Positions 34,112 to 43,942 of a stretch of DNA of 64,000 nt are shown here, in pieces. The stretch covers positions 18,807 through 82,806 of the forward strand of contig JAJQAY010000085.1 of NCBI GenBank assembly GCA_021203515.1, given 5' to 3'. The notes beneath the pieces are model-generated. The model worked only from the letters and a program-made list of their open reading frames with translations. It made no database searches and was not told the DNA's origin. Position numbers and translations under genes: made by a program. The first letter of the stretch is position 1; each line of letters opens with the position of its first letter. The DNA comes from Bacteroides sp. GTDB taxonomy: Bacteria > Bacteroidota > Bacteroidia > Bacteroidales > Bacteroidaceae.

Positions 34112-34410
34112 AGCATACTTTTTTTATTTATATATACGCGTTGCAGAAAGAAAGATATATAATTAATTTCAAATAAAAGACGAGTGGCAATGTAGCACAA
34201 AATTATCATATTTGCAAAGGAATAAATAAAATATTTATCTATCGCCCGGATTGTTACCAAAGACTTTTACTTTCCCATCCTTGAGTATATATAAAAGCTT
34301 GCTTCTATTGTTAGAAAAACAAACAGATAATATCAGAAAAAATATTCCCCGAAAACTTCTTTTACAAAGTTTTCGGGGAAGAATTATGAAAGAATGGTTT
34401 TTAGAGCAAA
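34112..34410. other. Spacer between fimbrillin and sulfatase genes
   Basis: An AT-rich 299-base spacer. It holds the fimbrillin terminator at 34345-34380, part of a ~90-base direct repeat (34301-34390, similar to 32481-32570), and on the minus strand TAATTTTG at 34205-34198, a possible -7 box for the sulfatase gene. No gene was seen. Confidence 0.6.
34345..34380 (-). terminator. Terminator after the fimbrillin gene
   Basis: A perfect 14-bp stem, TTCCCCGAAAACTT with AAGTTTTCGGGGAA, loop TTACAAA-like. On the minus strand it is followed by TATTTTTTCT. It lies 31 bases after the stop of the fimbrillin gene. Confidence 0.88.
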
Positions 34411-35406
34411 TCACTTGTTGGCAGGAGTAGTTACAGGAGCATCACCCGTTCCGACAGCATCTGCCCAACCGCCAATAGTATGAGTACCAAATGTTACCGG
34501 AGAAGCATCGTTCGTTAGAACCAATGTATAGCGAATATTCTGAGCCATGCCCCAAGCACCAGTGAGATTAACTGTCTTAGTATCATTATAAATATAGTCA
34601 TTGGGAGTAGTAGTCTTTGCAACAGCATAAGTGATATCTAAGGTCACATTTGACAAATCCTGAGGCATCAACATAAATAGGGCATTGCCATCTGTCTCAA
34701 ACGCCTTTTCCTCATTAGGTGACTCAGCAGTAGGAGCTACGCTAACCTCTCCTTCATAAAGGTGTTCCGGGGCAGGCTCAGAAGCTGTTAAAGCTGTCCA
34801 AGCACCGACATTCTCTGTTCCATCGAAAGTAAAAGTACCCTTATCCTTCGCTCCCTTAATCACCAATTTACTAACAGTATAAGTATATTCCGATGTAGCC
34901 CCCTTAATTGTGAAATTTACCTGAGTTAAAAGATGTCTGAACGGAAAAGTAATTGCGTCAGAGGTTTTGCTTTTGTCAATCACATTGGCAGCAATTAAAT
35001 CTTCCTGTTCAGCAACGCCTTTGATTGTATAATCAAATTTAGGGAACTTTGTACCTTCTGTAGCCAAGGTTTGACCCGGTGCGGTTGCAAAGAATTGTAT
35101 CTTATCGGTGAGTGGCCAATAATACGTTTCTGTATATCCCCAAACTTTTCCCGTTTTTGTAACAGTAGTGGCAGGCATAAACTCTTCTGACAAAGCGGTA
35201 GCATCCGCCATATCCCCCGTTGTTCTATAAGCATTCACTACAAACTCCGTGAAATTAGCATCAGTAGTAATCACTGCTCTTGTTCCCGACTTTACCACCG
35301 TCCCAAACTTAATCTCCGCCTTTTGTCCGGCATTCTCAAACTCTTCATTCTGTGAGCAGCTAACCATTGCAGCCGCAGCCATAGCCAAAAATAAAATCTT
35401 CTTCAT
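34411..35406 (-). CDS. Fimbrillin-family lipoprotein
   Basis: A 331-residue lipoprotein. The signal MKKILFLAMAAAAMVSCSQ has a lipobox (MVSC), followed by an acidic start (NEEFENAGQKAEIKFGTVVKSGTRA) and a fimbrillin-like beta-sandwich pattern (FVVNAYRT..., YYWPLTDKIQFFATAPG, FPFRHLLTQVNFTIKG). Proteins of this family form the stalk or tip subunits of type V (FimA/Mfa-type) pili and are exported as lipoproteins before processing and strand-exchange assembly. It is the third gene of a DUF3575-DUF5119-fimbrillin operon, 42 bases after the DUF5119 gene, and it ends at a strong terminator. Confidence 0.87.
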   Translation of the reverse strand: MKKILFLAMAAAAMVSCSQNEEFENAGQKAEIKFGTVVKSGTRAVITTDANFTEFVVNAYRTTGDMADATALSEEFMPATTVTKTGKVWGYTETYYWPLTDKIQFFATAPGQTLATEGTKFPKFDYTIKGVAEQEDLIAANVIDKSKTSDAITFPFRHLLTQVNFTIKGATSEYTYTVSKLVIKGAKDKGTFTFDGTENVGAWTALTASEPAPEHLYEGEVSVAPTAESPNEEKAFETDGNALFMLMPQDLSNVTLDITYAVAKTTTPNDYIYNDTKTVNLTGAWGMAQNIRYTLVLTNDASPVTFGTHTIGGWADAVGTGDAPVTTPANK

Positions 35407-35448
35407 AACCTTTATCTTTTTAAATTAATATTGTTTACATTACTATCT

Positions 35449-36402
35449 CTATACTGGTAATTCTATGTTTGTTTCATCATCCCAATCGCCTACATCGCCA
35501 CCAATTCCTCCGCCACCTTCATTAATGCCTGGTTCCAATTCACCCACCACAATCTCGCCATCCGGAACAGGAACTTCAATATGTACTTCCGAATCAGTCC
35601 CTAACCCATCTTCAGTAGGAAGAGAAGAGGTTATCAGTTCCGTGACATCCACCTTTATCTCCTGCACCGTATTGTCCCGTTTCACCAGTTTCAGTATCAG
35701 CATCATCGGAGCATTGGCGCGGGTTTGAGCCTGTTGCCGCAATACAAAATGCGAGAAATAACCCCATAAAACATCACCTTCATATTTTGTATCTACACGT
35801 ATCGGTGCTTCACATAAACCGCAAGTCTGCTTTCCAAGAAAATAGCACCCGCACAGCCCGTCGACATTGCAAATAACCTCCGATACCCTTTCCAACCCTT
35901 CTATCTTTATATCAAAAGAATAGTTTGTTACCGCCGCTTCCGGCTTCAACTCCATCTGGAGCGCAACATCACTTTTCTCTATCTCTACATCATCCAAAGC
36001 AACTACATACAAAGGGTCGGGCGACCAAACCATGTCTTCTGTTGTACTTAGCCCCGCGCAATGTCCGGTAAATGCTTCAATCGTTTCATAATTCTCTTCG
36101 CCCCGTATCTGAACGGTCTCCGTATTGAAATTGTAGATTACTACCGCATAATTGCCGGGAGGAACTTTTACTTCACCGCCCGTGGCCGATAGATAACTTT
36201 CAACTTTCCGTCCTTCCGCATCCTTCGGGTAAAAAATCACCCGCATTGTCTCCGGTAGCTCTTTTGTCACTCCTGTCCAATCCAATGTTATCTGTACCCC
36301 GCTAACGGGATAATCATCCAGCATCTCCCGAAATCCGCAACCTGACAAGGAAGCTAATAATCCTAGCAGAGGCAATAGCCAACCATATCTGACATGTCCC
36401 AT
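35449..36402 (-). CDS. DUF5119 lipoprotein, fimbrial accessory
   Basis: The ATG at 36402 (MGHVRYGWLLPLLGLLASLSGC) gives a clean lipoprotein signal with Cys near residue 22, so I prefer it to the track start at 36432; the product has 317 residues. The body matches the DUF5119 type: WTGVTKELPETMRVIFYP..., VPPGNYAVVIYNF, and a C-terminal Gly/Asp/Glu-rich tail (GINEGGGGIGGDVGDWDD). Such proteins occur next to fimbrillin genes and are thought to be minor pilus or anchor components. It slightly overlaps or abuts the DUF3575 gene and lies just before the fimbrillin gene. Confidence 0.8.
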   Translation of the reverse strand: MGHVRYGWLLPLLGLLASLSGCGFREMLDDYPVSGVQITLDWTGVTKELPETMRVIFYPKDAEGRKVESYLSATGGEVKVPPGNYAVVIYNFNTETVQIRGEENYETIEAFTGHCAGLSTTEDMVWSPDPLYVVALDDVEIEKSDVALQMELKPEAAVTNYSFDIKIEGLERVSEVICNVDGLCGCYFLGKQTCGLCEAPIRVDTKYEGDVLWGYFSHFVLRQQAQTRANAPMMLILKLVKRDNTVQEIKVDVTELITSSLPTEDGLGTDSEVHIEVPVPDGEIVVGELEPGINEGGGGIGGDVGDWDDETNIELPV

Positions 36403-36407
36403 CGCAT

Positions 36408-37427
36408 TCACCTCCCTGCCGTTATGAGCCAAACTAAAGAAACTTTAGTTTTGGTAGGCCCGATGAAATGATAGCGCCCGCTGCTGTTCCAAACCAAGTC
36501 TCCTTTATAGGAGCTGTATTTGCGATATTCCGTCTCCAGATATCCCACGCCCAGACCGAACTCAATAGCCACATGCGTAGCCAACTGATGCGTGTAACCG
36601 TAAGTCAGTCCCGAAGTTGCATAATACCTGCCCCGATAGCCCTTTTCCTCCTTCAACTGAAAGTCGTAAGCACCGCCTTCGGCATATACTCCCAAAAAGT
36701 GTCCGGTCAGCCTACTACGTTTCTGCCGGTTGCCCAGCCAGTGACGTACTTCCACACCTCCCGAAAGAAGCTGATAGCAAAAGCCATGCTCATTATTCAG
36801 CCACCACGGGCATTTATATTCCGTATTCAAAGACCACCTTTTACCTATCGGAAACTCTACTTCCAGGTTCGGAGCCAGTACCAAATCGTAGAGTATGTTA
36901 TTCTTCAACGCCAGAATAACTCTACGGGGAGAAGGCTCTTTTTTCTCCATCACCAAAGCCGGCGTAACAATGCTCCCAAATTCCGGAGATACCACCGGCA
37001 AAACATTGGTCGGCACCCGTATCCCTGCCATAGACAATTCTTCCCGCACTGCACCACGCCTACTTATTCTCGGAAAAACATGCTGCGATAGATATGCATA
37101 CGGCCTACCGCCATCCAGATAACGCAATAATTTCAACAACCTGTCAAAGTCCCCGTAATGATATCTAATCAGCATCAAAACCTCATCCCTATTCGGAATT
37201 TGTTTGTCAGAAGCAACCCACCGGTAAACTTCCTCCCACTCATCCTGCCCCATTACCGGATGCTGTGTCGTATCGCTTGCAACGCCTATCACATCAAGCC
37301 CTTTCGCCCCTGTATCTACCCTTCCTACAATCAAAAAAAGAGTACCAAAAGAATAGATATATAGATGCGATTCACCATAACCTTGCGTTGTATGTTGACA
37401 AATATAGAAGATATAAATTAGAGTCAT
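36408..37427 (-). CDS. DUF3575 protein, fimbrial operon
   Basis: With the ATG at 37427 (MTLIYIFYICQHTTQGYGE) the protein has 339 residues and a hydrophobic, signal-like start; the track start at 37493 adds a basic stretch with no secretion pattern. The C-terminal half is the DUF3575 domain (ALKNNILYDLVLAPNLEVEFPIGKRWSLNTEYKCPWW...GHFLGVYAEGG), a predicted outer-membrane beta-barrel found in Bacteroidetes pilus loci. The N-terminal half has an OmpA-like segment with a Trp/Arg-rich pattern. It is the first gene of the fimbrial operon and probably assists pilus assembly or anchoring. Confidence 0.8.
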   Translation of the reverse strand: MTLIYIFYICQHTTQGYGESHLYIYSFGTLFLIVGRVDTGAKGLDVIGVASDTTQHPVMGQDEWEEVYRWVASDKQIPNRDEVLMLIRYHYGDFDRLLKLLRYLDGGRPYAYLSQHVFPRISRRGAVREELSMAGIRVPTNVLPVVSPEFGSIVTPALVMEKKEPSPRRVILALKNNILYDLVLAPNLEVEFPIGKRWSLNTEYKCPWWLNNEHGFCYQLLSGGVEVRHWLGNRQKRSRLTGHFLGVYAEGGAYDFQLKEEKGYRGRYYATSGLTYGYTHQLATHVAIEFGLGVGYLETEYRKYSSYKGDLVWNSSGRYHFIGPTKTKVSLVWLITAGR

Positions 37428-37686
37428 TAAGGATTTTGTAACCCTTTTTCGGGGTGTGAAAGGTTCCGTGAAACGATTGAAACAGATTTGCAACTTACGC
37501 GAGCCAAATGGGAATCAGAGACGAAGAAATGAGGCAATGATTTCACCCTAACACTTCTCCTTCCTCACAACATTTTATCATATCGTCAGCATATAGCATC
37601 TATTCCACTCATAATATCAATCCGTGTGCGAAAACAGTGAATATCCGTGAAAGAAAATTAAAAGAGTGACCGGGAAAGAGTAAAGA

Positions 37687-37718
37687 TTTGGAAGATTCGG
37701 GCAAATACTCTACATTTG
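37687..37718 (+). promoter_or_regulatory. Consensus promoter upstream of a short leader or sRNA
   Basis: TTTG at 37687-37690, a 20-base spacer, and TACATTTG at 37711-37718 match the Bacteroides -33/-7 consensus exactly. Confidence 0.7.
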
Positions 37719-37724
37719 TTACGT

Positions 37725-37790
37725 GATTTTTTTCATAGTATTAGATTTAAGGTTAACAAAGGTTGGAGTACAGCGGTACTCCTTTTTTCA
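37725..37790 (+). ncRNA. Candidate ~65-nt small RNA or terminated leader
   Basis: A start about 7 bases after the TACATTTG box would give a transcript ending at the terminator stem GGAGTAC-AGCG-GTACTCC followed by TTTTTT (37765-37788). The unit is too short for a protein. It may be an independent small RNA, or an attenuated leader of the GDPD gene, whose ATG is 110 bases further on. Confidence 0.45.
37765..37788 (+). terminator. Perfect short terminator before the GDPD gene
   Basis: A 7-bp perfect stem (GGAGTAC/GTACTCC) with loop AGCG and TTTTTT directly after it. Confidence 0.85.
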
Positions 37791-37899
37791 TTTTTACCCC
37801 TCTCAAAATTTCATAAAACAATAGAAAAACCGTATCTTCGATGGCGTATTTTCCATCCGCTACAAAAGAACGGAATAGCTCTTTTAGGATATCACAACA

Positions 37900-38703
37900 A
37901 TGAGAAAACTGTTATTTTTACTTTCTACAATAATACTGGTGCTCGCCGCCGGATGCTCCCAACGACATAGCACACCCACCAAAATACCCATGACCAACGG
38001 ACATCGTGGCGCCAATGCCATCGCACCGGAAAATACAATGGCTTCTGCCGACTCCTGCATCAAATACGGCATTGACTATATGGAATGCGACGTCTGCATC
38101 AGTAAAGACAGTGTGTTCTATCTGCTGCACGACTCTACATTGGACCGCACCACGAATGGTTCGGGCAATATCGCCAGATGGATGTCTGCCGACATAGATA
38201 CACTGGATGCCGGCTCCTGGTTTGGTCCTGAATTTGCAGGACAACGTGTCCTCCGTTTTGCAGACTTATTGCGCAAATCGAAAGAGCACGGACTGAAACT
38301 TACTGTCGACTATCGCACCGGCGACCTTCAGAAACTGCTGGATTTAGTTAAGTCCGAAGGTATGCTGGAAAACTGCAATTTCACATTCAGCAAGGATGAA
38401 GAAGCCAAACACTTCAGACGGATAGCTCCCGAAGTGAAAACGCTGCAGGCCTATATAAGACATAAAGATGACTTGGAGCGTGTCATAGAGGAATTAAACC
38501 CCAATATCGTCGTTGCATGGATTGACTCTATCACCCCGGAGTTCGTGGAGAAATGCCATCGCCATAACCTGCAGGTTATGGCATTGATTTTAGGTTTGGA
38601 TGATAAAACCGAACAAAACCAAAGGGCTGTAGAACTGGGAGTCGACGTAGTGGCAACAGACCGTCCGGAACAGTTCATCATGAAATATGGGAAGGCAAAG
38701 TAG
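37900..38703 (+). CDS. Glycerophosphodiester phosphodiesterase lipoprotein
   Basis: A 267-residue protein with a lipoprotein signal (MRKLLFLLSTIILVLAAGC) and a GDPD catalytic TIM barrel. The signature segments are NGHRGANAIAPENTMAS (catalytic HR and EN), YGIDYMECDVCISKDSV (metal-binding E-x-D), and LHDSTLDRTTNGSG (second catalytic His). It hydrolyses glycerophosphodiesters to an alcohol and glycerol-3-phosphate, probably in the periplasm or on the outer membrane. The gene is single; the following gene is convergent. Confidence 0.9.
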   Translation: MRKLLFLLSTIILVLAAGCSQRHSTPTKIPMTNGHRGANAIAPENTMASADSCIKYGIDYMECDVCISKDSVFYLLHDSTLDRTTNGSGNIARWMSADIDTLDAGSWFGPEFAGQRVLRFADLLRKSKEHGLKLTVDYRTGDLQKLLDLVKSEGMLENCNFTFSKDEEAKHFRRIAPEVKTLQAYIRHKDDLERVIEELNPNIVVAWIDSITPEFVEKCHRHNLQVMALILGLDDKTEQNQRAVELGVDVVATDRPEQFIMKYGKAK

Positions 38704-38779
38704 ATATAATATTCCCAAAATCGCCCTTTGGCATACCCCACAATGGGATAAACTTTTGCTAAACGCAGACAAGACTTTA

Positions 38780-39870
38780 TTATTCCTCGTGGAAATTGGC
38801 AGTCAGCCACTTCTCCATTAAGTCGGCTATCTCCACATTATTCAGGTCGGACATCAGGAAATGGGTATTCCCCTTAATACCGATTTCCGGCAAGTGAATG
38901 ACTTTCGCATTGCCGCCGTGACGGTTGACCGCCTCGGCAAAAGCCCGGGCCATTTGCATTTCGACACGCCACTGGTCTTCGCCGATATGCTCCACCGGAT
39001 GTTCGGCAATGAAGTTGCCGTAGATGATGAGGATAGGGATGCGCGTCAGTTTTCGGAATTCTTCCAAAGAGACAGGCTCTCCCTGATGCAATCCATAGGC
39101 GGATTGGACCGGCTCGGGAACTTCTCCTTCCGGAAAGGGGAAGACATACTTCCAGCCACCCGGTTCGAGCGAAATGACGCCCTTTACGTTCTCCGACTTC
39201 AACGCCGTGAGCCAGCCGGGATGCCCGCCGCGCGAATGGGAAATAAGGATAGCCGGGCCTGTCTTATCGAACAATGCCGCCATTGCACGGCTCGTCACTT
39301 CGTCATCGTAAGGCCCTGTGTCGGGGGTTGCCCAGCGTTGCAACTGTTCGAGGCTTGCCGGGTCTTTGGGGAACTGCGTGCCGGGGTAGAGGTCGGGATA
39401 TCGGCCGAAGCGGAAAAGGGAGAAAAGCATCTTGTCCATGCACTGCGGTTGGAGGTCTGCCGGCAGCGATGCCGAACCTGCCCGCCCGCGACGGGGTTGG
39501 TCGACGATATAGCAACTGTATCGACGGCGCAAGAAGATATTCAGAAAACCTTCCCGTCCGTCGGGAGTAGTCTCCCACGTCTTGCCCGACTGCCGCCACC
39601 GTGCAGAAATACCAATGGCAGCTTCTTCGCATCCACTGGGATTTGATAGAAAGCATAGGCATGGTCGGCATAGGCTTTCTGCCCCGCCGGATTTAGGTAG
39701 TCGGAATAACGGAACGTGCCGGGAGTCTCTACCGCCGTTCCGCCCACCATGAAACTGCCTTGCTCCTCAATGAGGAGCGGTGCCGGACGGCTTCCCTCCT
39801 GTGCCAATGCAGCCGTAGAGGAAAGCAGGCAGACTGCACCCAATAATCTCCATTTTAATTGAATATTCAT
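38780..39870 (-). pseudogene. Secreted alpha/beta hydrolase, frameshifted
   Basis: Two frames give about 363 residues. A signal peptide (MNIQLKWRLLGAVCLLSSTAALAQ) and a beta-rich start (GSFMVGGTAVETPGTF) lead to the oxyanion segment LPLVFLHGGG, where the frame breaks near 39598. One added base gives HGGGQSGKTWETTPDGREGF and joins the second frame (RYSCYIVDQPRRGRAG). The nucleophile elbow is ISHSRGGHPG and the catalytic His is probably in GIKGNTHFLMSD near the end. The substrate is unknown. It lies 18 bases after the aldo/keto reductase gene and is probably co-transcribed with it. The one-base loss suggests a sequencing error. Confidence 0.8.
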
Positions 39871-39888
39871 AATCGAAAGTATAAGTTA

Positions 39889-41055
<1,167 letters not shown>

Positions 41056-41155
41056 AATCTATCAGTTTTAATTGTCTGATGCAAATTACGGGAAGAGCCC
41101 CACAAAAACTTTACTGTGAGGCTCCTTTTACTTGACTGTAATGTTCAAATGTCGT

Positions 41156-41983
41156 TTATTTCGTCGGGGCGGTTCCGTAGACCTGTTTATAAAGGCGAGA
41201 AAAGTGCGAAAGGCTCTTGAAGCCCACGTCCATGCAGACTTCGCTCACCTTGCGGCCTTTGCCTACGATTTCATCGTGTGCCGCTTCCAAACGTTTCCGG
41301 ATAATCCACTTCATGGGAGTCTGGTCGCTGAATTTGGCGAAATCACGCTTGAACGTTGACAGGCTGCGTCCCGTAAAGGCGGCGAGTTCCTCCAAGGAAA
41401 GGTCGTACATATAGTTATGCTGCATAAAATCCAGAATATCTATTTTCCATGGTTCCGCAAAGTCGAACAGCGAAGCATACAGGTTCTTGTCCGTATGGAG
41501 CAAGGCAAATACGCCTTCCGCCATTTTCAGGTCGAGCCATTCTTCGGAGGGGCGTGCATCGGAATAGTAGTAGGGTTTTATCGACTCAAAAAGGCTGAGG
41601 ATGTCCGGTCGGCCGGCCGCAAGGATAAGCAGGCTTCTCTTATCGCGCTCGGACTTGTCGGGAAGTTGCGCATTATTGAGCCTCCGGTAAAAATCCAACA
41701 AGAAATGGCGCGTCAGCCGCAACACCGTTGCATGATAGGGTTCGCCGTTCATGGGACGCTTGACGAGCGACACACGGTTGTCTTTGCGGATAAAGGCGCA
41801 GTCGCCCTTGTGCAGGCGGGTGATGTGCCCGTTTTCGTGTACTTCTACCTCACCCGAATAGATGTAGAAAAGAATATGGTCGCGCACCATTAACGCACAT
41901 TTACTGTCCTCCTCGTAGTGGTAGTTGAGCATGACGTCCGCAAAAGCGATATTTCTGGGTTGCTGCGTGGTGTATTCTGTCAT
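41156..41983 (-). CDS. AraC-family transcriptional regulator (ExsA-like)
   Basis: A 275-residue regulator with an N-terminal cupin-like domain (HILFYIYSGEVEVHENGHITRLHKGDCAFIRKDNRVSL) and a C-terminal AraC domain: LSLEELAAFTGRSLSTFKRDFAKF, then VSEVCMDVGFKSLSHFSRLYKQVYG. It is upstream of the aldo/keto reductase-hydrolase pair on the same strand, about 100 bases away, and is the obvious candidate to regulate it. A TAAGTTTG box on the minus strand at 42015-42008 could be its promoter. The effector is unknown. Confidence 0.88.
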   Translation of the reverse strand: MTEYTTQQPRNIAFADVMLNYHYEEDSKCALMVRDHILFYIYSGEVEVHENGHITRLHKGDCAFIRKDNRVSLVKRPMNGEPYHATVLRLTRHFLLDFYRRLNNAQLPDKSERDKRSLLILAAGRPDILSLFESIKPYYYSDARPSEEWLDLKMAEGVFALLHTDKNLYASLFDFAEPWKIDILDFMQHNYMYDLSLEELAAFTGRSLSTFKRDFAKFSDQTPMKWIIRKRLEAAHDEIVGKGRKVSEVCMDVGFKSLSHFSRLYKQVYGTAPTK

Positions 41984-42181
41984 CGCTGTTTGTCTTTATA
42001 TCTGATACAAACTTACATAAAATATCCGAATTTTTCTCGCAAACCTGCATCGAATACTCCCTTTCAATTCATCCGTCAAATATCGAACTCCATATCGCCA
42101 GCTCTGCACTTCGTCAGTAACCGCTTGTCTCATGGCATCTTATCAAGCTACTTTTGCCAAAAAAACAAATAAAAGTAGCTT

Positions 42182-43087
42182 ATGAAAATGTTTCAAGGAT
42201 TTTTGTGGATGCTGGTGTTCGCGGCATTTCCGGCTTGCGGTTACGGGCAAGGTTATATTAGTTATGATTACCTGTCCGCCAGTAGGCTCAAAGACGAGAC
42301 AGACAATAAATACGGTTCGGGCGATATACAAATAGTGTCGGGCGGATATAACATTCCGCTTTCTGTGAAGCACAATGACAAAGGACAACTGACGGCATGG
42401 AGCGCTTCCATTTACGGTGCTTACGGCACTTTGTCCAATCGAGGGCAGGCAAAGGAATTAAACCCAGATAATATATTAAATGGAGGTCTGAACCTATCAC
42501 ACATAAGACCCATATCGAAAAGGTGGAGCGCCTTAGCCTCTATAGGGGGCGGAATTTATGCACCTGCCAACGAAATATCCGCAAAAAGCATATTGGCGAA
42601 TGGCGGAGTTATCTTCGTGTACAGACTGAATAAAAGCATGAATATCGGAGTAGGTGCGGGGATTACCAATTCTTATGGCGTACCTATGGTCTTGCCTATG
42701 GTCTACTTCAACTGGCAGCAATCGGGCAAGTATGAGTTTAAGATAGATATGTCGAACGGCTTGAAGATTTCCGCGTCAACATGGTTGGGCGAAAGGATAA
42801 AAGTGGAACTGACCGCACTCGAAATGGACGGAATGGCCGCTGTGATGAAAGTGGAGGAAAAGTCCAAGATTTACTCTACGGCTATGCTGAAATCATACCT
42901 AAGTCCCTCATTCCAACTTACCAAGAACACGAATTTCTATCTGGGAATAGGCGGAAACTGGGTGAGAGGGATAAGCATATCGGACCGCGGTCTTAAAGGT
43001 TTTTTCAACAATTTCAAAGATGACAAAGACGATCCCGAGTTTGGTGTAGCCCTGAGGATTACGACCGGCTTGCGATACCGTTTTTAA
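42182..43087 (+). CDS. DUF6268-type outer-membrane beta-barrel protein
   Basis: A 301-residue protein with a signal peptide (MKMFQGFLWMLVFAAFPACGYGQ) and alternating beta strands ending in an aromatic residue (VALRITTGLRYRF), the usual outer-membrane C-terminal signature. The pattern fits the DUF6268 family, seen in Bacteroidetes next to LytTR/LytS two-component systems. Indeed such a pair follows directly on the same strand. The role is unknown; it may be a sensor- or efflux-related porin controlled by the pair. Confidence 0.75.
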   Translation: MKMFQGFLWMLVFAAFPACGYGQGYISYDYLSASRLKDETDNKYGSGDIQIVSGGYNIPLSVKHNDKGQLTAWSASIYGAYGTLSNRGQAKELNPDNILNGGLNLSHIRPISKRWSALASIGGGIYAPANEISAKSILANGGVIFVYRLNKSMNIGVGAGITNSYGVPMVLPMVYFNWQQSGKYEFKIDMSNGLKISASTWLGERIKVELTALEMDGMAAVMKVEEKSKIYSTAMLKSYLSPSFQLTKNTNFYLGIGGNWVRGISISDRGLKGFFNNFKDDKDDPEFGVALRITTGLRYRF

Positions 43088-43140
43088 TAGAATACAGCGT
43101 GATTTCTGTCCGGGAACTTATGTAATCACACAATATATTG

Positions 43141-43148
43141 TACTTTTG
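43141..43148 (+). promoter_or_regulatory. -7 box of the LytTR/LytS operon
   Basis: TACTTTTG fits TAnnTTTG and lies 39 bases before the ATG at 43187. An AAGGAG sequence precedes that ATG at about ten bases, unusually Shine-Dalgarno-like for Bacteroides, and supports that start. Confidence 0.45.
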
Positions 43149-43186
43149 GGGAAAGAATATCACTGTCAAGGAAAGGAGTAGTCGAT

Positions 43187-43942
43187 ATGATAAATATTTA
43201 TTGGTAGAAGACGAACGGTTTGCTTATGAAGAAATAAAGCGGATGATGCAACGGTTAAGGTCCGATTGTCATTTGGCGGGTTGGGCGGAGAGCGTGGAAC
43301 AAGCCGTCTTGCTTCTCAAGCAAGGGAACATCGACTTGATGATGGTCGATATACGCTTGTCCGACGGGCTTAGTTTTGAAATATTCGAGCAAATCCCGGT
43401 CGACATACCCGTTATCTTCACTACCGCTTACGATGAATATGCAATCAAGGCTTTCAAGGTGAACGACATTGATTATCTGTTGAAACCCATTGAAGAGAAC
43501 GAGTTGGAAATGGCTCTATGCAAGTTCGAACGGAACAACTCGCTACATCCCGTTACGCCTGAATTCAGGAAACTGGAGCTTGAATACCTTATCAAGAATA
43601 AGAAGAACCGTTTCCTTGTGCAGGTGGGCGATATGTTCCACTACGTGGAGACAGTGGATATAGCTTTCTTTTATAGTGAGGAGAAATATACTTATTTGCA
43701 TCTCTTTTCCGGAAAAAGATATATCATCAATTATACATTGGAACAGTTGGAGTATATGCTGGATAATGGTGTCTTCTTCCGTGTTTCGAGGAATTGCATT
43801 TCAAACATAAAGGCGATAAAAAAAGCTCCCGGTATTTCGGAAGCCAGCTGAAGTTATATTTTGTCCGGAATGCCAGCACGAAGTTCTGGTAAGCCGGAAC
43901 CGTGTCGGTGACTTTCTGAAATGGATAGACGGCATCTTATGA
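43187..43942 (+). pseudogene. LytTR-family response regulator, three frameshifts
   Basis: The true gene appears to start at ATG 43187. One added T gives MINILLVEDERFAYEEIKRMM, a standard receiver start, in place of the track's 'YDKYLLVEDE'. The phosphoacceptor is in DLMMVDIRLSDG, with the K in DYLLKPIEENE. The LytTR DNA-binding domain follows (KNRFLVQVGDMFHYV...FFYSEEKYTYLHL, FFRVSRNCISNIKAI). Two more missing bases (in an A-run near 43820 and a T-run near 43863) restore SRYFGSQLKLYF and CPECQHEVLVSRNRVGDFLKW up to the stop at 43942. The stop overlaps the kinase start. Three homopolymer losses in one gene point to sequencing error. Confidence 0.82.

Larger units (their letters stand above)
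37428..37899. other. Gene-free divergent spacer with a short transcription unit
   Basis: A 472-base spacer between the leftward fimbrial operon and the rightward GDPD gene. It contains a full Bacteroides-type promoter at 37687-37718 and, 46 bases later, a perfect terminator at 37765-37788. I see no ORF worth accepting. Confidence 0.7.
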
